This document shows, piece by piece, positions 1-11,953 of a stretch of DNA of 64,000 nucleotides. Made by a program: the position numbers and the translations under genes. The stretch's first letter is position 1. Every line of letters begins with the position of its first letter. The notes beneath the pieces are model-generated. The model searched no databases, was not told where the DNA came from, and saw only the letters and a list, made by a program, of their open reading frames with translations. The DNA is from Erythrobacter sp. SG61-1L (GTDB lineage: Bacteria; Pseudomonadota; Alphaproteobacteria; Sphingomonadales; Sphingomonadaceae): the NCBI RefSeq assembly GCF_001305965.1, contig NZ_JXQC01000003.1, positions 1,178,001-1,242,000 on the forward strand, read 5' to 3'.

Positions 1-235
1 CGGCATTTCCATCGCGGTCAACCGCCACCCCAGGCTGCGTTGCGCGCTCGTGTCAGAGCCGCTCTCGGCCTCCCTCGCGCGTGAGCATAATGATGCCAAT
101 GCGATTGCGATGGGTGCGCGGCTTACCGGCCCCGATATGGCAAGGGCATGCATCACTGCGTTCCTTGGCACCGATTTCGCTGGCGGCCGCCACGGCCCCC
201 GCGTCGACAAGCTTACCAACCCTCCGCAGGACTGA
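1..235 (+). CDS. rpiB: Ribose-5-phosphate isomerase B, C-terminal end (partial)
   Basis: The reading frame is open from base 2 and ends at TGA 233-235; the 5' part lies before the window. The visible C-terminal 77 residues match RpiB: a GISIAVNR start, then [16 protein letters not shown], then a [11 protein letters not shown] tail. RpiB interconverts ribulose-5-phosphate and ribose-5-phosphate in the pentose phosphate pathway in the cytoplasm. The gene stops five bases before the glyA start, so the two are probably co-transcribed. The internal GTG at 50 is not a real start, since the RpiB similarity continues upstream of it. Confidence 0.85.
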   Translation, partial: GISIAVNRHPRLRCALVSEPLSASLAREHNDANAIAMGARLTGPDMARACITAFLGTDFAGGRHGPRVDKLTNPPQD

Positions 236-240
236 ACTAC

Positions 241-1551
241 ATGAGCAGCGCCAACGCCGCCACTTCCGAGGCTTTGCAGCACTTCTGGCACGATACGCTG
301 GAACAGTCGGACCCCGAGGTTTTCGCAGCGATCCAGAAGGAACTGGGCCGCCAACGCCACAAGATCGAACTGATCGCGAGCGAGAACATCGCCTCGCCTG
401 CCGTGCTTGAGGCAACCGGCTCGGTCTTCACCAACAAATATGCCGAAGGCTATCCGGGCAAGCGCTATTACGGCGGCTGCGAATATGCCGACATTGTCGA
501 GAACCTGGCGATCGAACGCGCGAAGAAGCTGTTCGGCTGCGAATTCGCGAATGTTCAGCCCAATAGCGGCAGCCAGATGAACCAGGCAGTGTTCCTGGCC
601 CTGCTCGAACCGGGCGATACTTTCATGGGCCTCAGCCTTTCGGCGGGCGGCCACCTCACGCACGGTTCGCCCGTGAATATGAGCGGCAAGTGGTTCAACG
701 TGGTGCCCTATGGCGTGCGACAAGAAGACCAGTTGCTCGACATGGACGAGATCGCCAAGCTGGCGCGCGAGCATAAGCCGAAGCTGATCATCGCCGGGGC
801 CACTGCCTATCCGCGCCACTGGGACTTTGCCCGCTTCCGCGAGATCGCGGATGAAGTGGGCGCTTACCTGCTGGTGGACATGTCGCACTTCTCCGGCCTC
901 GTCGCCGGCGGCGCGCACCCCTCGCCCTTCCCCCACGCCCATGTGGTGACCACCACCACGCACAAGAGCCTGCGCGGCCCGCGTTCGGGCGTGATCCTTA
1001 CCAATGACGAGGATCTGGCCAAGAAGTTCAACATGGCGGTGTTCCCCGGTATGCAGGGCGGCCCGCTGGTGCATGTGATCGCAGCCAAGGCCGTGGCTTT
1101 TCAGGAAGCCCTGCGCCCCGAGTTCAAGGCCTATGCCGCGCGCATCGTGGAAAATGCCAAGGCGCTGGCCTCCAGCCTGCAGGAACAGGGCCTCGACATC
1201 GTCTCGGGCGGGACTGACAACCACCTGATGCTGGTCGACCTCACCCGCAAGGATGTTACCGGCAAGGCGGCCGAAAAGGGCCTCGATCGCGCCTGGCTGA
1301 CTTGCAACAAGAACGCCATTCCGTTCGACCAGCGCTCGCCCTTCGTCACGTCTGGCGTCCGCCTGGGCACCCCTGCCGGCACGACGCGCGGCTTCGGTCC
1401 GGAAGAATTCCGCAAGGTCGGTGAACTGATCGCCGAAGTGGTGGATGGCATGCGCAAGAATGGCGAAGATGGAGACGCGCAGGTGGAAGAAAGCGTCCGC
1501 CGTCGCGTGACCGAACTATGCGAGGCGTTCCCGGTCTATCCGGGGCGCTGA
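241..1551 (+). CDS. glyA: Serine hydroxymethyltransferase
   Basis: PLP enzyme that interconverts serine and glycine and loads tetrahydrofolate with a one-carbon unit. The frame is open further upstream (to 148), but the ATG at 241, five bases after rpiB, gives the normal length of 436 residues. Family marks are [11 protein letters not shown] near the N-terminus, [15 protein letters not shown], and the PLP-lysine segment [12 protein letters not shown]. Two usually invariant stretches carry small substitutions: [12 protein letters not shown] where DMAHxAGLVA is typical, and [10 protein letters not shown] where HKTLRGPRGG is typical. The lysine itself is kept, so the enzyme should be active. nrdR follows after 11 bases. 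No glycine riboswitch is visible upstream. Confidence 0.96.
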   Translation: MSSANAATSEALQHFWHDTLEQSDPEVFAAIQKELGRQRHKIELIASENIASPAVLEATGSVFTNKYAEGYPGKRYYGGCEYADIVENLAIERAKKLFGCEFANVQPNSGSQMNQAVFLALLEPGDTFMGLSLSAGGHLTHGSPVNMSGKWFNVVPYGVRQEDQLLDMDEIAKLAREHKPKLIIAGATAYPRHWDFARFREIADEVGAYLLVDMSHFSGLVAGGAHPSPFPHAHVVTTTTHKSLRGPRSGVILTNDEDLAKKFNMAVFPGMQGGPLVHVIAAKAVAFQEALRPEFKAYAARIVENAKALASSLQEQGLDIVSGGTDNHLMLVDLTRKDVTGKAAEKGLDRAWLTCNKNAIPFDQRSPFVTSGVRLGTPAGTTRGFGPEEFRKVGELIAEVVDGMRKNGEDGDAQVEESVRRRVTELCEAFPVYPGR

Positions 1552-1562
1552 GGGACTGAGCA

Positions 1563-2039
1563 ATGCGCTGCCCATTTTGCGCACATGACGACAGTCAGGT
1601 GAAAGATTCTCGGCCTACCGAGGACAACACGGTGATCCGGCGCCGCCGCCAATGCGAAAGCTGCGGCGCGCGGTTCACTACGTTCGAACGTGTGCAATTG
1701 CGTGAAGTCACCGTGGTAAAAAGCGACGACGAACGCGAAGCCTTCGATCGCAGCAAGATTGAGCGTTCGGTCGCCCTGGCCTGCCGCAAGCGCGGGGTCT
1801 CGCAGGAGCGGCTTGACCAGCTCGTCTCGGGCATCCAGCGCCAGATCGAAACGCTGGGCGAAGGCGAGATCGCCTCATCGCGCATTGGTGAGATGGTGAT
1901 GGACGGGCTGCGCCAGCTCGATTCCGTCGCCTATATCCGCTTTGCTTCCGTTTATCGGGACTTTTCCGAAGCGCGCGATTTCGAGGAATTCGCTAGCAGC
2001 GTGCGCGATATCGGGAGCCGGGACGGCGATGGAGGCTGA
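1563..2039 (+). CDS. nrdR: Transcriptional repressor NrdR
   Basis: A 158-residue regulator of ribonucleotide reductase genes. It begins MRCPFC, the first half of a four-cysteine zinc ribbon; CESCG near residue 31 is the second half. The basic stretch RRRRQ lies between them. Residues from about 50 to 140 form the ATP-cone domain that senses ATP/dATP. Length and start match the family closely. It sits 11 bases after glyA and its last 11 bases overlap the trmJ start, so glyA-nrdR-trmJ looks like one transcript. NrdR boxes were not found inside this window. Confidence 0.95.
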   Translation: MRCPFCAHDDSQVKDSRPTEDNTVIRRRRQCESCGARFTTFERVQLREVTVVKSDDEREAFDRSKIERSVALACRKRGVSQERLDQLVSGIQRQIETLGEGEIASSRIGEMVMDGLRQLDSVAYIRFASVYRDFSEARDFEEFASSVRDIGSRDGDGG

Positions 2040-2763
2040 ACCGCCGGTCATCGTGCTCGTGCGCCCACAGCTGGGCGAGAATATCGGCAAGGCGGCACGC
2101 GCGATGCTCAATTTCGGGCTTGCCGAAATGCGCCTCGTCACGCCGCGTGACGGCTGGCCAAATCCTGCAGCTGGTCCGGCCGCATCGGGTGCGGACGTCG
2201 TTCTGGAAGGCGCGAAGGTCTACCCCAGCGTGGCGGAGGCCGTGGCGGACTGCGCGCATGTCTATGCCACCACCGTCCGCAAGCGGGGCGTGACCAAGCC
2301 CGTGCTGACGCCTGAAGAGGCCGCGCGCGAGATCGCCACTCAAGCGGGGCGCAGCGCCTATCTGTTCGGACCGGAACGGTCCGGACTGGAAACGGAAGAC
2401 GTTGCAGTCGCTCGCGCCATCGTCACCGTGCCGATCAATCCCGAATTCGCATCGCTCAACCTTGCTCAGGCCGTGATCCTGTGTGCCTATGAGTGGTCCA
2501 AACACCGCAACCTTGCCGTGCCGACCCTGGAAGAACACCTTCCCCCTGCCCCGCAGGAAGAACTGGAGGGGCTGATCGGACATTTCGAGGAACTGCTCGA
2601 ACCGCAAAACTACTTCTTTCCGGAGAGCCGCGCGGAGGCCACGCGGCTGACCTTGCGGAACGTACTGACCAAGCCAGCATGGAATCATCTTGAAATTCGC
2701 ACTCTGCGCGGAGTTCTGTCAGCCCTATCGCGCCCGTTGAAGCGGGCGAGGCACGATGGCTGA
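2029..2763 (+). CDS. trmJ: tRNA (cytidine/uridine-2'-O-)-methyltransferase TrmJ
   Basis: SPOUT-class methyltransferase that 2'-O-methylates position 32 in the anticodon loop of several tRNAs. The ATG at 2029 gives 244 residues, the usual TrmJ length; the frame is open up to 1942 but that would add an unrelated tail. Marks are [18 protein letters not shown] at the N-terminus, the SAM-binding knot segments LFGPERSGL and [16 protein letters not shown], and a C-terminal dimer/tRNA helix region ending in an [10 protein letters not shown] segment. It overlaps nrdR by 11 bases, implying coupled translation. Confidence 0.92.
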   Translation: MEAEPPVIVLVRPQLGENIGKAARAMLNFGLAEMRLVTPRDGWPNPAAGPAASGADVVLEGAKVYPSVAEAVADCAHVYATTVRKRGVTKPVLTPEEAAREIATQAGRSAYLFGPERSGLETEDVAVARAIVTVPINPEFASLNLAQAVILCAYEWSKHRNLAVPTLEEHLPPAPQEELEGLIGHFEELLEPQNYFFPESRAEATRLTLRNVLTKPAWNHLEIRTLRGVLSALSRPLKRARHDG

Positions 2764-2858
2764 GACAATCTGATACAAAAAGACTCCAGCGTTTACTTTG
2801 ACCGTGCTGTTCGATTTGTTATCCTCAGATAAGAAATTTCCACGAACTGGAGAGGATC

Positions 2859-3137
2859 ATGAAAAAGAGCTGTCTGCTCGCATTGCTGGTGCTGACCGCC
2901 GCAACGGGGGTTTCGGCCGCTGAAGGCGAAAGCCAGGAAGCGCCGAAGAAGGAAAAGATGATCTGCAGGAAGGACAAGGTTACCGGGTCGCGCACCAAGG
3001 TAAACCGCATCTGCATGACCAAGGCCCAATGGGACCAGCAGGCCGCTGCGACCAAGAAGGGGCTCGACGAGATGGGCCGGAACGCTGCAGGCGGTGCCAA
3101 TTCATCCTTCGATCCTTCGAAGATGGGCGGCGGCTGA
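2859..3137 (+). CDS. Small secreted protein of unknown function
   Basis: A 92-residue protein with a clean Sec signal peptide (MKKS, hydrophobic LLALLVLTAATG, cleavage probably after VSAA). The mature part holds a cysteine pair about 15 residues apart in the stretch CRKDKVTGSRTKVNRIC, then a charged region and a Gly-rich tail ending KMGGG. A good ribosome site, ggagagg, sits just before the ATG. The two cysteines probably form a disulfide in the periplasm. Sphingomonads commonly carry short exported proteins with this Cys-x-TGSR-x-Cys pattern, but I know of no assigned function. Confidence 0.75.
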   Translation: MKKSCLLALLVLTAATGVSAAEGESQEAPKKEKMICRKDKVTGSRTKVNRICMTKAQWDQQAAATKKGLDEMGRNAAGGANSSFDPSKMGGG

Positions 3138-3337
3138 GCAAATCCGCCACTGGCATTGACAATTCACTCGCGAGCGGCCATTGGCGCCGCTCACTTCGGG
3201 GCCGCTGGCTTTTGTCGGCGGCTTTTCGATTGGCCCCGCACCCCGGTGAAGCGGCGGCCGCGATGGACATGAGGTCTATCGGTGCGTGCCGGGTTCAAAG
3301 ACAGGCATTGGGCCTGTCCGCAAATTGGAGATGACAT

Positions 3338-3952
3338 ATGTCGAAGCGCAAGAGCGCCAAGCATAAGCTTGACCGTCGCATGGGCGAAAACATCTGGGGC
3401 CGCCCGAATAGCCCCGTGAACCGCCGTTCCTATGGCCCGGGCCAGCATGGCCAGCGCCGCAAGGGCAAGATGTCCGACTTCGGTCTGCAGCTCCGCGCCA
3501 AGCAGAAGCTGAAGGGCTATTACGGCGACGTCACCGAAAAGCAGTTCAAGCGCACCTATCAGGAAGCGTCGCGCATGAAGGGCGATACCGGTCAGAACCT
3601 GATCGGCCTGCTCGAACAGCGTCTGGACATGGTCGTCTATCGCGCCAAGTTCGCGCCGACCATCTTCGCTGCCCGCCAACTGGTGAGCCACGGCCACATC
3701 CGCGTGAATGGCGTGAAGTGCAACATCGCGTCGCGCCGCGTGACGGTTGGCGATGTGATCAGCCTGGGCAGCAAGGCCAAGGAAATGGCGCTGGTGATCG
3801 AAGCTCAGGGCCTGCCCGAGCGCGACATCCCCGACTATGTGTCGGTCGATGGCACCGACAAGGTGACCTTCACCCGCGTTCCGAGCCTGGACGAGGTACC
3901 TTACCCCGTCACCATGGAACCGAACTTGGTGGTCGAATTCTACTCGCGCTGA
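3338..3952 (+). CDS. rpsD: 30S ribosomal protein S4
   Basis: Primary rRNA-binding protein that nucleates assembly of the small subunit body. The 204 residues have the standard layout: an N-terminal [13 protein letters not shown] arm, the [14 protein letters not shown] segment, and from about residue 95 the S4 RNA-binding domain ([26 protein letters not shown]). The N-terminal zinc cysteines of some S4 proteins are absent, as usual in alphaproteobacteria. It stands alone rather than in the alpha operon and is followed by a strong terminator. Confidence 0.97.
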   Translation: MSKRKSAKHKLDRRMGENIWGRPNSPVNRRSYGPGQHGQRRKGKMSDFGLQLRAKQKLKGYYGDVTEKQFKRTYQEASRMKGDTGQNLIGLLEQRLDMVVYRAKFAPTIFAARQLVSHGHIRVNGVKCNIASRRVTVGDVISLGSKAKEMALVIEAQGLPERDIPDYVSVDGTDKVTFTRVPSLDEVPYPVTMEPNLVVEFYSR

Positions 3953-3972
3953 TCCTTCCGGGGATTGCGTAG

Positions 3973-4007
3973 CGAAAGGGCGGTCCTGCGGGGCCGCCCT
4001 TTTCGTT
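3973..4007 (+). terminator. Rho-independent terminator after rpsD
   Basis: The arms cgaaagggcgg (3973-3983) and ccgcccttttcg (3994-4005) pair around a GC-rich loop, with the run of T residues formed by the end of the right arm. It begins about 20 bases after the rpsD stop. On the other strand it also faces the convergent FAD-protein gene, so it may work in both directions. Confidence 0.85.
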
Positions 4008-4074
4008 TGTGCTCATGCCCCCATGCCTTTCGGGTTGGCGGCCTGTGGTAGACGATGCCCCGAGGTCGCAGAAA

Positions 4075-5697
4075 TCAGGCGGCTACAATGCTCCTCGCCA
4101 CGGCCTCGGCCACCTTAATCCCGTCAATGGCCGCCGAGAGAATCCCGCCAGCATAGCCCGCGCCTTCGCCTGCGGGGAACAGGCGCTCCGTATTGAGGCT
4201 CTGGAAATCCTTGCCGCGCGTGATCCTCACCGGAGAGGATGTGCGGGTTTCCACGCCCGTCATCACCACATCGGGATCATCGTAACGGGCAATCTGGCGC
4301 CCGAAGACCGGCAGTGCCTCGCGCATTGCCTCAATGGCGAAAGCGGGCAGGCATTGCGACAGGTCCGTCATGGTGACGCCCGGCTTGTAGGAAGGCTGCA
4401 CCTGTCCAATCTCGGTCGAAGGCCGCCCGGCCAGGAAATCCCCCACCTTCTGGCCCGGCGCGGCATAGGTCGATCCGCCAGCAACGAAGGCCAGCGATTC
4501 CCAATGGCGCTGAAATTCGATGCCCGCCAGCGGACCGCCGGGATAATCGCGTTCCGGCTCGATGCCGACCACCAAGCCTGAATTGGCATTGAATTCGGCA
4601 CGCGAATACTGGCTCATGCCATTGGTGACCACGCGCCCTTCCTCGGAAGTCGCGGCCACCACGCGCCCGCCCGGACACATGCAGAAACTGTAAACCGAAC
4701 GGCCATTGGCGCAGTGATGCACCAGACTATAGGCTGCCGCGCCGAGGTCGGGATGGCCCGCGCAATTGCCATAGCGCGCACGGTCGACCCAGCTTTGCGG
4801 GTGTTCGATGCGGACGCCGATCGAGAACGGCTTGGCTTCCATATGGACACCCTGCCGATGGAGCATCTCGAAAGTCGGCCGCGCGCTATGGCCGATGGCG
4901 AAGACGACATGATCCGCCTCAAGGAAGCTGCCATCCTGCAGGTAAAGCCCGCGCAATTGCCGCCGCGCGTCAGGCAGATGGTCCAGCGCGATGTCGTCCA
5001 CCCGTGTCTGCCAGCGATATTCGCCGCCCAGTTCCTCGATGGTGCGGCGGATGCTTTCCACCATGGTGACGAGTCGGAAGGTGCCGATATGGGGATGGGC
5101 CTCCCACAGAATGTCGTCGGGCGCACCGGCGCGAACGAATTCCTCCAGCACCTTGCGGCCGAGGAAGCGCGGGTCCTTTACCCGGCAATAGAGCTTGCCA
5201 TCGGAAAAGGTGCCGGCGCCCCCTTCCCCGAACTGGACGTTGGAATCCGGGTTGAATTCGGAGCGCCGCCATAGGCCCCAGGTGTCCTTGGTGCGCTGGC
5301 GCACAACCTTGCCGCGATCCAGAATGATCGGGCGGAAACCCATCTGGGCCAGGATCAGGCCCGCAAAAAGCCCGCACGGCCCGGCCCCGATCACCACCGG
5401 CCGCTTGCCCGACCAGCCTTCCGGGGCTGTCACAGGCGGGTGGTAGGTCATATCAGGGGTCGGACGGAGGTCCTTGTCGCCCGCGAACCGTTCCAGCACT
5501 CCGCCCTCGTCCGCCAGGACGACATCCACAGTATAGACCAGCAGGATGGCGTTGCGTCGCCTTGCATCGTTGCCGCGCCGGAAGATTGTGAACTCCCGCA
5601 GATCCTCGCGCTCAATGCCCAATCGCTCGCAGATGGCAGCAGGCAGCGCGTCTGGCTCGTGGTCGAGCGGCAAGGTCAGTCCGGAAAGACGCAACAT
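4075..5697 (-). CDS. FAD-dependent oxidoreductase of the COG2509 type
   Basis: A 540-residue flavoprotein. An N-terminal region of about 95 residues precedes the Rossmann FAD motif VVIGAGPCGLFAGL, followed by NVQFGEGGAGTFSDGKL, which is typical of this family of predicted NAD(FAD)-utilising dehydrogenases. The C-terminus has the second FAD contact FPAGEGAGYAGGILSAAIDG. No substrate is established for the family as far as I know. The start ATG shares one base with the stop of the upstream 59-residue gene (TGATG), so the two are translationally coupled. No signal peptide is present, so the protein is cytoplasmic. Confidence 0.85.
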   Translation of the reverse strand: MLRLSGLTLPLDHEPDALPAAICERLGIEREDLREFTIFRRGNDARRRNAILLVYTVDVVLADEGGVLERFAGDKDLRPTPDMTYHPPVTAPEGWSGKRPVVIGAGPCGLFAGLILAQMGFRPIILDRGKVVRQRTKDTWGLWRRSEFNPDSNVQFGEGGAGTFSDGKLYCRVKDPRFLGRKVLEEFVRAGAPDDILWEAHPHIGTFRLVTMVESIRRTIEELGGEYRWQTRVDDIALDHLPDARRQLRGLYLQDGSFLEADHVVFAIGHSARPTFEMLHRQGVHMEAKPFSIGVRIEHPQSWVDRARYGNCAGHPDLGAAAYSLVHHCANGRSVYSFCMCPGGRVVAATSEEGRVVTNGMSQYSRAEFNANSGLVVGIEPERDYPGGPLAGIEFQRHWESLAFVAGGSTYAAPGQKVGDFLAGRPSTEIGQVQPSYKPGVTMTDLSQCLPAFAIEAMREALPVFGRQIARYDDPDVVMTGVETRTSSPVRITRGKDFQSLNTERLFPAGEGAGYAGGILSAAIDGIKVAEAVARSIVAA

Positions 5698-5876
5698 CAG
5701 CGCTTCTTCGCGATATTCAGCCCATCGGCCTTGGCACGCTGCTTCACTGACTCTTCGCTGCGCGTCAGTGCCTTGGCAATCGCCTTAAGGGCCATGCCCT
5801 TTTTCGCCAGAGTGTGGAGCTTCTGGATCTCCTCAGAGGTCCAAGCCTGTTTGTGCCGTTCAAATCGTTCCGCCAT
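5697..5876 (-). CDS. Small Myb/SANT-like helical protein, 59 residues
   Basis: A short gene read from ATG 5876 to TGA 5697-5699. The product begins MAERFERHKQAWTSEEIQKL, and the W-T-S-E-E-I-x-K-L pattern followed by three predicted helices and VKQRAKADGLN fits a single Myb/SANT-type helix-turn-helix. Its stop overlaps the start of the FAD oxidoreductase by one base, a strong sign of a real, coupled gene. It could bind DNA or a protein partner. Function unknown. Most gene callers with a 60-residue cutoff would miss it. Confidence 0.75.
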   Translation of the reverse strand: MAERFERHKQAWTSEEIQKLHTLAKKGMALKAIAKALTRSEESVKQRAKADGLNIAKKR

Positions 5877-5931
5877 GCCGCGCCCTTAGCGCATCCGCCC
5901 GCGACCGGCGAGTGCTTCGTCCAGAACCTGA

Positions 5932-8063
<2,132 letters not shown>

Positions 8064-8083
8064 GATGGACGAGGCATAGCGCC

Positions 8084-8875
8084 TCAGTCGCGCAGGCGCC
8101 ACCCAGTGCGATAGATGATTGCGATGGTTCCTATGCAAAGTGCGAGGAACGCCATCGTCATGCCCAGCGAGACCCAGATTCCCACATCCGAATGGCCGGT
8201 GAAGGTCCAGCGCAACCCGTTCACCAGATAGACGATCGGGTTGACCAGCGCGATGGTGCGCCACGGTTCGCCCAGCATCTCGATCGAATAGAAGGTGCCG
8301 CCAAGGAAGGTCAGCGGAGTGAGAAACAACACCGGCACGATCTGCAACCGTTCCCACCCGTCGGCCCAGATGCCGAGGATGAAACCGAACAGCGAGAAGG
8401 ATGCCGAAATCAGCAGGATATAGCCCAGCGCAAAAATCGGATGGGCGATCTGGTAATCGACGAAGACGGTCGCGGTCACCAGAATGATCGCAGCCAGGAT
8501 AAGCGACTTCACCGCCGCAGCCCCGACAAAACCGATCAGCGTTTCGACGAAACCGACCGGAGCGGAAAGCAGCTCGTAAATCGCGCCAGTGAAGCGCGGC
8601 ATATAGATGCCGAAGCTGGCGTTATTCGTGCTTTCGCTCAGCAGGGTAAGCATCAGCAGGCCGGGGACAATGAAAGCGCCGTAGGATACGCCGTTCACTT
8701 CATTGATCCGCGATCCGATCGCGGCACCAAAGACGATGAAATAGAGCGACGTCGTCAGCACAGGGGAGAAGATCGAGCCGATCCACGTACGGAAGGCACG
8801 CATCAACTCGTTGTTGAAGATCGCCCATGCCCCGCGCCAGTTAAGGATGGGGGCGCTGCCCGAATGCGCGCTCAT
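8084..8875 (-). CDS. ABC-2 type transporter permease, YadH-like
   Basis: Integral membrane half of an ABC exporter, 263 residues with about six hydrophobic segments (for example SPVLTTSLYFIVFGAAIG, GAFIVPGLLMLTLL, SLILAAIILVTATVFV, VSLGMTMAFLALCIGTIAII). The ABC-2 signature region ends with LVNPIVYLVNGLRW. Its ATG overlaps the stop of the ATPase gene by four bases (ATGA), so the two subunits are translated together. Substrate is not evident; YadGH-type exporters are poorly characterised. Confidence 0.88.
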   Translation of the reverse strand: MSAHSGSAPILNWRGAWAIFNNELMRAFRTWIGSIFSPVLTTSLYFIVFGAAIGSRINEVNGVSYGAFIVPGLLMLTLLSESTNNASFGIYMPRFTGAIYELLSAPVGFVETLIGFVGAAAVKSLILAAIILVTATVFVDYQIAHPIFALGYILLISASFSLFGFILGIWADGWERLQIVPVLFLTPLTFLGGTFYSIEMLGEPWRTIALVNPIVYLVNGLRWTFTGHSDVGIWVSLGMTMAFLALCIGTIAIIYRTGWRLRD

Positions 8876-9822
8876 TGGCCGGTCCCTTCCTGCTTACGCT
8901 CCACCAGATCGACAAAAATGTCTTCCAGCGATGATTCATGAATGTCGAGCGCGGTGTAGACGATGCCTTGCGCCACCAAGGCGCGGGTAAGATCCGCCAC
9001 TTCGCGCTTGCCCTGCCCAGTACCGTCACCGCCGCGATAGATTATCGACTTACGGTCTTCCGCAAGATGCAGCGGGAACTCTGCCAGCGCGGAAGGAATT
9101 TCGGGCAGCGGCTCGTCCAGGCTGAACACAGCCTCGGTCCGGCCCATGCGCGCCATGAGCGTGGCGGTATCTTCCACCAGCAGGATGCGCCCCTTGTTGA
9201 TCACCCCTACCCGATCAGCCATTTCCTCGGCCTCTTCGATATAGTGAGTGGTCAGGATGATGGTCGTCCCCCGTTCGCGCAACGCGCCGATCTGCTTCCA
9301 CATGTCGCGCCGCAGTTCGACATCGACACCCGCAGTCGGCTCGTCGAGGAACAACAGATCGGGATCATGCGCCAGCGCCTTGGCGATCAACACACGGCGC
9401 TTCATCCCGCCCGAAAGCGCCCGGATTTGCGCATCGCGCTTGTCCCACAGGCTCAGCGAGCGCAGCACTTCCTCGATCCGATCCGGATTGGGCGGCAGGC
9501 CGAAGAGGCCTCGCGAAAAGCCGACCGTACGGCTGACCTTCTCAAACATGTCGGTTGCCAGTTCCTGCGGCACCAGCCCGATCCGCGCACGAGCCGAGCG
9601 CCAGTTGCGCAACAGGTCCGTGCCGAATGCCGTGATCGAGCCACCTGTGGGCCGCACAAGTCCGCAGACTGAGCCGATCAGCGTGGTCTTGCCCGCGCCA
9701 TTAGGCCCCAGAAGCGCAAAAATCTCGCCCCTGCGGATTTGAAGATCGACGCCGTCCAGCGCCTTGAGCCCGCCCTTATAGGTCTTGGAAAGGCCCTGAA
9801 TGTCTAGAATCGTATCAGTCAC
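8872..9822 (-). CDS. ABC transporter ATP-binding protein, YadG-like
   Basis: ATPase of the exporter. Walker A is GPNGAGKTT, the signature motif is LSGGMKRR, Walker B is LLFLDEPTAGVD, and the switch histidine is in ILTTHYIEEAEEM. The sequence order and the GVDVELRRDMW segment resemble E. coli YadG closely. I choose the GTG at 9822 (VTDTILDIQG), where family similarity begins, giving 316 residues. ATG 9852 and TTG 9870 are in frame but lack a ribosome site and add a tail not seen in relatives. The gene is divergent from the GGDEF-EAL gene across 238 bases. Confidence 0.9.
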   Translation of the reverse strand: MTDTILDIQGLSKTYKGGLKALDGVDLQIRRGEIFALLGPNGAGKTTLIGSVCGLVRPTGGSITAFGTDLLRNWRSARARIGLVPQELATDMFEKVSRTVGFSRGLFGLPPNPDRIEEVLRSLSLWDKRDAQIRALSGGMKRRVLIAKALAHDPDLLFLDEPTAGVDVELRRDMWKQIGALRERGTTIILTTHYIEEAEEMADRVGVINKGRILLVEDTATLMARMGRTEAVFSLDEPLPEIPSALAEFPLHLAEDRKSIIYRGGDGTGQGKREVADLTRALVAQGIVYTALDIHESSLEDIFVDLVERKQEGTGQ

Positions 9823-10060
9823 CGGCGAGAGATTGGCGTCCCATGGCCGCATTGCAAGAACCCGAAGCAAAGAATGCGATGCAGTCGCAAATCTGCCTCA
9901 GGATCGTCGCTGAAACCCGGTGCTAACCATTCGAACGAAGCGGCTGCGCACTCTCCAACGGTCAGAATTTACGTTGGCAGCCCGGCTGTTAATGCAAATT
10001 TTAATTGTCTGTAGAATTATGTTCGACGCCCGGTTGTAGGGTGCTGGCTGGAATCCGTCC

Positions 10061-11926
10061 TTGCTCAAGTTCAGGAACACTATTCTCGAGCAGATTGCCA
10101 AAGGCAGTCCGCTCAAGGAAATACTGGATCGGCTTTGCACCGGTGCCGAAGACTTCTTTTCGTCCGGGCGCTGCTCCGTCGTTTCGGTCGATCCGGCTGG
10201 AATGATCCACCCGCTAGCTGGGCCGAGCTTCCCCGACGCTTATATCAACGCTTTGGACGGGCTGCTGATCGGCCCCGATGTCGGCTCCTGTGGCAGCGCG
10301 ATGTATCACAATCGTTTCATCTGCGTTGAAGACATTGAAACCGATTCCAAATGGTCCGGCTTCAAGCAGCTCGCCCTACCGCTGGGCCTGCATGCGTGCA
10401 GTTCGATGCCGGTGCGCGACGAAGCCGGCAATGCCATCGGTGCACTGGCGTTCTATTTCGAAGAGAAGCACGTGCCCACCAAGGCGGAACTCCACCTGAT
10501 GGAAGTCTGCGCTGAACTGTGTGCACTGGCCCTTGCCCGCCAGCAACGCATCCTCGACCGCGAACGGCGCGCCACTATCGACGGGCTGACCGGCTTGCCC
10601 AATCGCTCAGCCTTTGACGAGGCACTGACCCAGCTTCGCTGCGAACTGCCCGGCACATGGGCCTTATTCATCGTCGACATCGATAACCTGAAGGTCACGA
10701 ACGACACGTTCGGCCACGATGTGGGCGACGCGCTGCTGCGCGCGGCAGGGCAACGCATTTCGGAAACCATGCAGCCCGACAAGGTCTTCCGCACGGGTGG
10801 CGACGAGTTCACCGTCATCATTCAGGGCCAGCACTTCCTGCAGGATCTCTATCGCACAGCGGAAACCTTGCTCAATGCGATTTCAGAGCCTGTCCAGCAT
10901 GACAGCCACACGTTCCTGCCGCGCGCCACCATCGGCGGCGCGGTGCTGGCGCCCACCGATGTGATGCCCGGCACAGTGCGACGTAACGCAGATTTCGCCC
11001 TGTATCACGCCAAAGAGACAATGCGCGGCGGCTTCGTTCGCTACTGGCCCGGTATCGGCACCCGCATGACTTATCGCCGAGACGCCGTGCGCGACGTGAT
11101 TAATGCGCTGGGCGACAACCGGATCGACGTGCGCTATCAGCCCATCGTCAGGCTATCCACCCGCGAGATCGTGGGCTTCGAAGCGCTGAGTTGCATGAAG
11201 AATGCTTCGGGGCGCGTGCTGCCTGCGTCGCTGTTTCAGGAAGCCTTTGCCGATGCCCGCGTCTCGGCCGAACTGACCAAGCGCGTGTTGATGCTGGTGG
11301 CACAGGACATCCGGTCCTGGCTGGATATGGCCTTGCCCATTCTGCATGTCGGCGTGAACGTGACCTCTGCCGATTTTTACTTCGGCAATCTTCACGAGAA
11401 GATCGACCAATCCTTCGGCCAGTTTGCCATCCCCTTCGACCATCTGGTAATCGAGGTTACTGAAGACGCCTATCTCGGCCAGCGCGACCAGGTAGTCGCC
11501 TCTGGCATCCGCGATCTGCGGATGCGCGGGATCAAGGTCGCGCTGGACGATTTCGGTACCGGCTTTGCTGCGCTGACCCATCTGCTCACCGTGCCGATTG
11601 ACATCCTGAAGGTCGATCAGTCCTTCGTGCGCAAACTGACGCCCGAACATCCCAGTTCGGCCATCGTTAAGGGTATTCTCCAGATCGCGCGCGATCTGGG
11701 CATTGCCGCGATTGCCGAAGGCGTGGAAACGCCCGAGCAGATCGAGATGCTTACCGACATGGGCTGCGCCGATGCGCAGGGTTTCATCTTCTCCCGCCCG
11801 ATCAGCCGCGCCAAGGCCACCGAACTGCTGCGCCGCCACGGCCTGGGTTCACCGGGACGAACGCCGCTCTCCTTGCGCGATCACGAACAGAATACCGATA
11901 CGCCTCTTACCCGCCGGGTCGCCTGA
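10061..11926 (+). CDS. GAF-GGDEF-EAL cyclic-di-GMP signalling protein
   Basis: A cytoplasmic 621-residue protein with an N-terminal GAF sensor (about 1-165), a GGDEF domain (about 170-330) and an EAL domain (about 345-600). The cyclase motif RTGGDEF and the metal site FIVDIDNLK are intact; I see no upstream RxxD inhibition site. The phosphodiesterase side keeps FEAL, NVTS, EVTEDAY, DDFGTG, ILKVDQSF, AEGVET and ADAQG, so both activities are possible. The start is TTG 10061, the first usable start after an in-frame stop at 10037. No transmembrane segment is present. It sits between queA and the ABC genes and opposite to both. Confidence 0.9.
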   Translation: MLKFRNTILEQIAKGSPLKEILDRLCTGAEDFFSSGRCSVVSVDPAGMIHPLAGPSFPDAYINALDGLLIGPDVGSCGSAMYHNRFICVEDIETDSKWSGFKQLALPLGLHACSSMPVRDEAGNAIGALAFYFEEKHVPTKAELHLMEVCAELCALALARQQRILDRERRATIDGLTGLPNRSAFDEALTQLRCELPGTWALFIVDIDNLKVTNDTFGHDVGDALLRAAGQRISETMQPDKVFRTGGDEFTVIIQGQHFLQDLYRTAETLLNAISEPVQHDSHTFLPRATIGGAVLAPTDVMPGTVRRNADFALYHAKETMRGGFVRYWPGIGTRMTYRRDAVRDVINALGDNRIDVRYQPIVRLSTREIVGFEALSCMKNASGRVLPASLFQEAFADARVSAELTKRVLMLVAQDIRSWLDMALPILHVGVNVTSADFYFGNLHEKIDQSFGQFAIPFDHLVIEVTEDAYLGQRDQVVASGIRDLRMRGIKVALDDFGTGFAALTHLLTVPIDILKVDQSFVRKLTPEHPSSAIVKGILQIARDLGIAAIAEGVETPEQIEMLTDMGCADAQGFIFSRPISRAKATELLRRHGLGSPGRTPLSLRDHEQNTDTPLTRRVA

Positions 11927-11953
11927 CCAGCGGTTGGCTTGTCGGCTCAGGGC

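Noticed and set aside
236-240. Glycine riboswitch or other leader control for glyA
   Set aside because: Only five bases separate rpiB and glyA, leaving no room for a leader.
3156-3184. TTGACA at 3156 as an rpsD promoter
   Set aside because: The -35 match is perfect but no acceptable -10 element lies 16-18 bases further on, so I did not list it.
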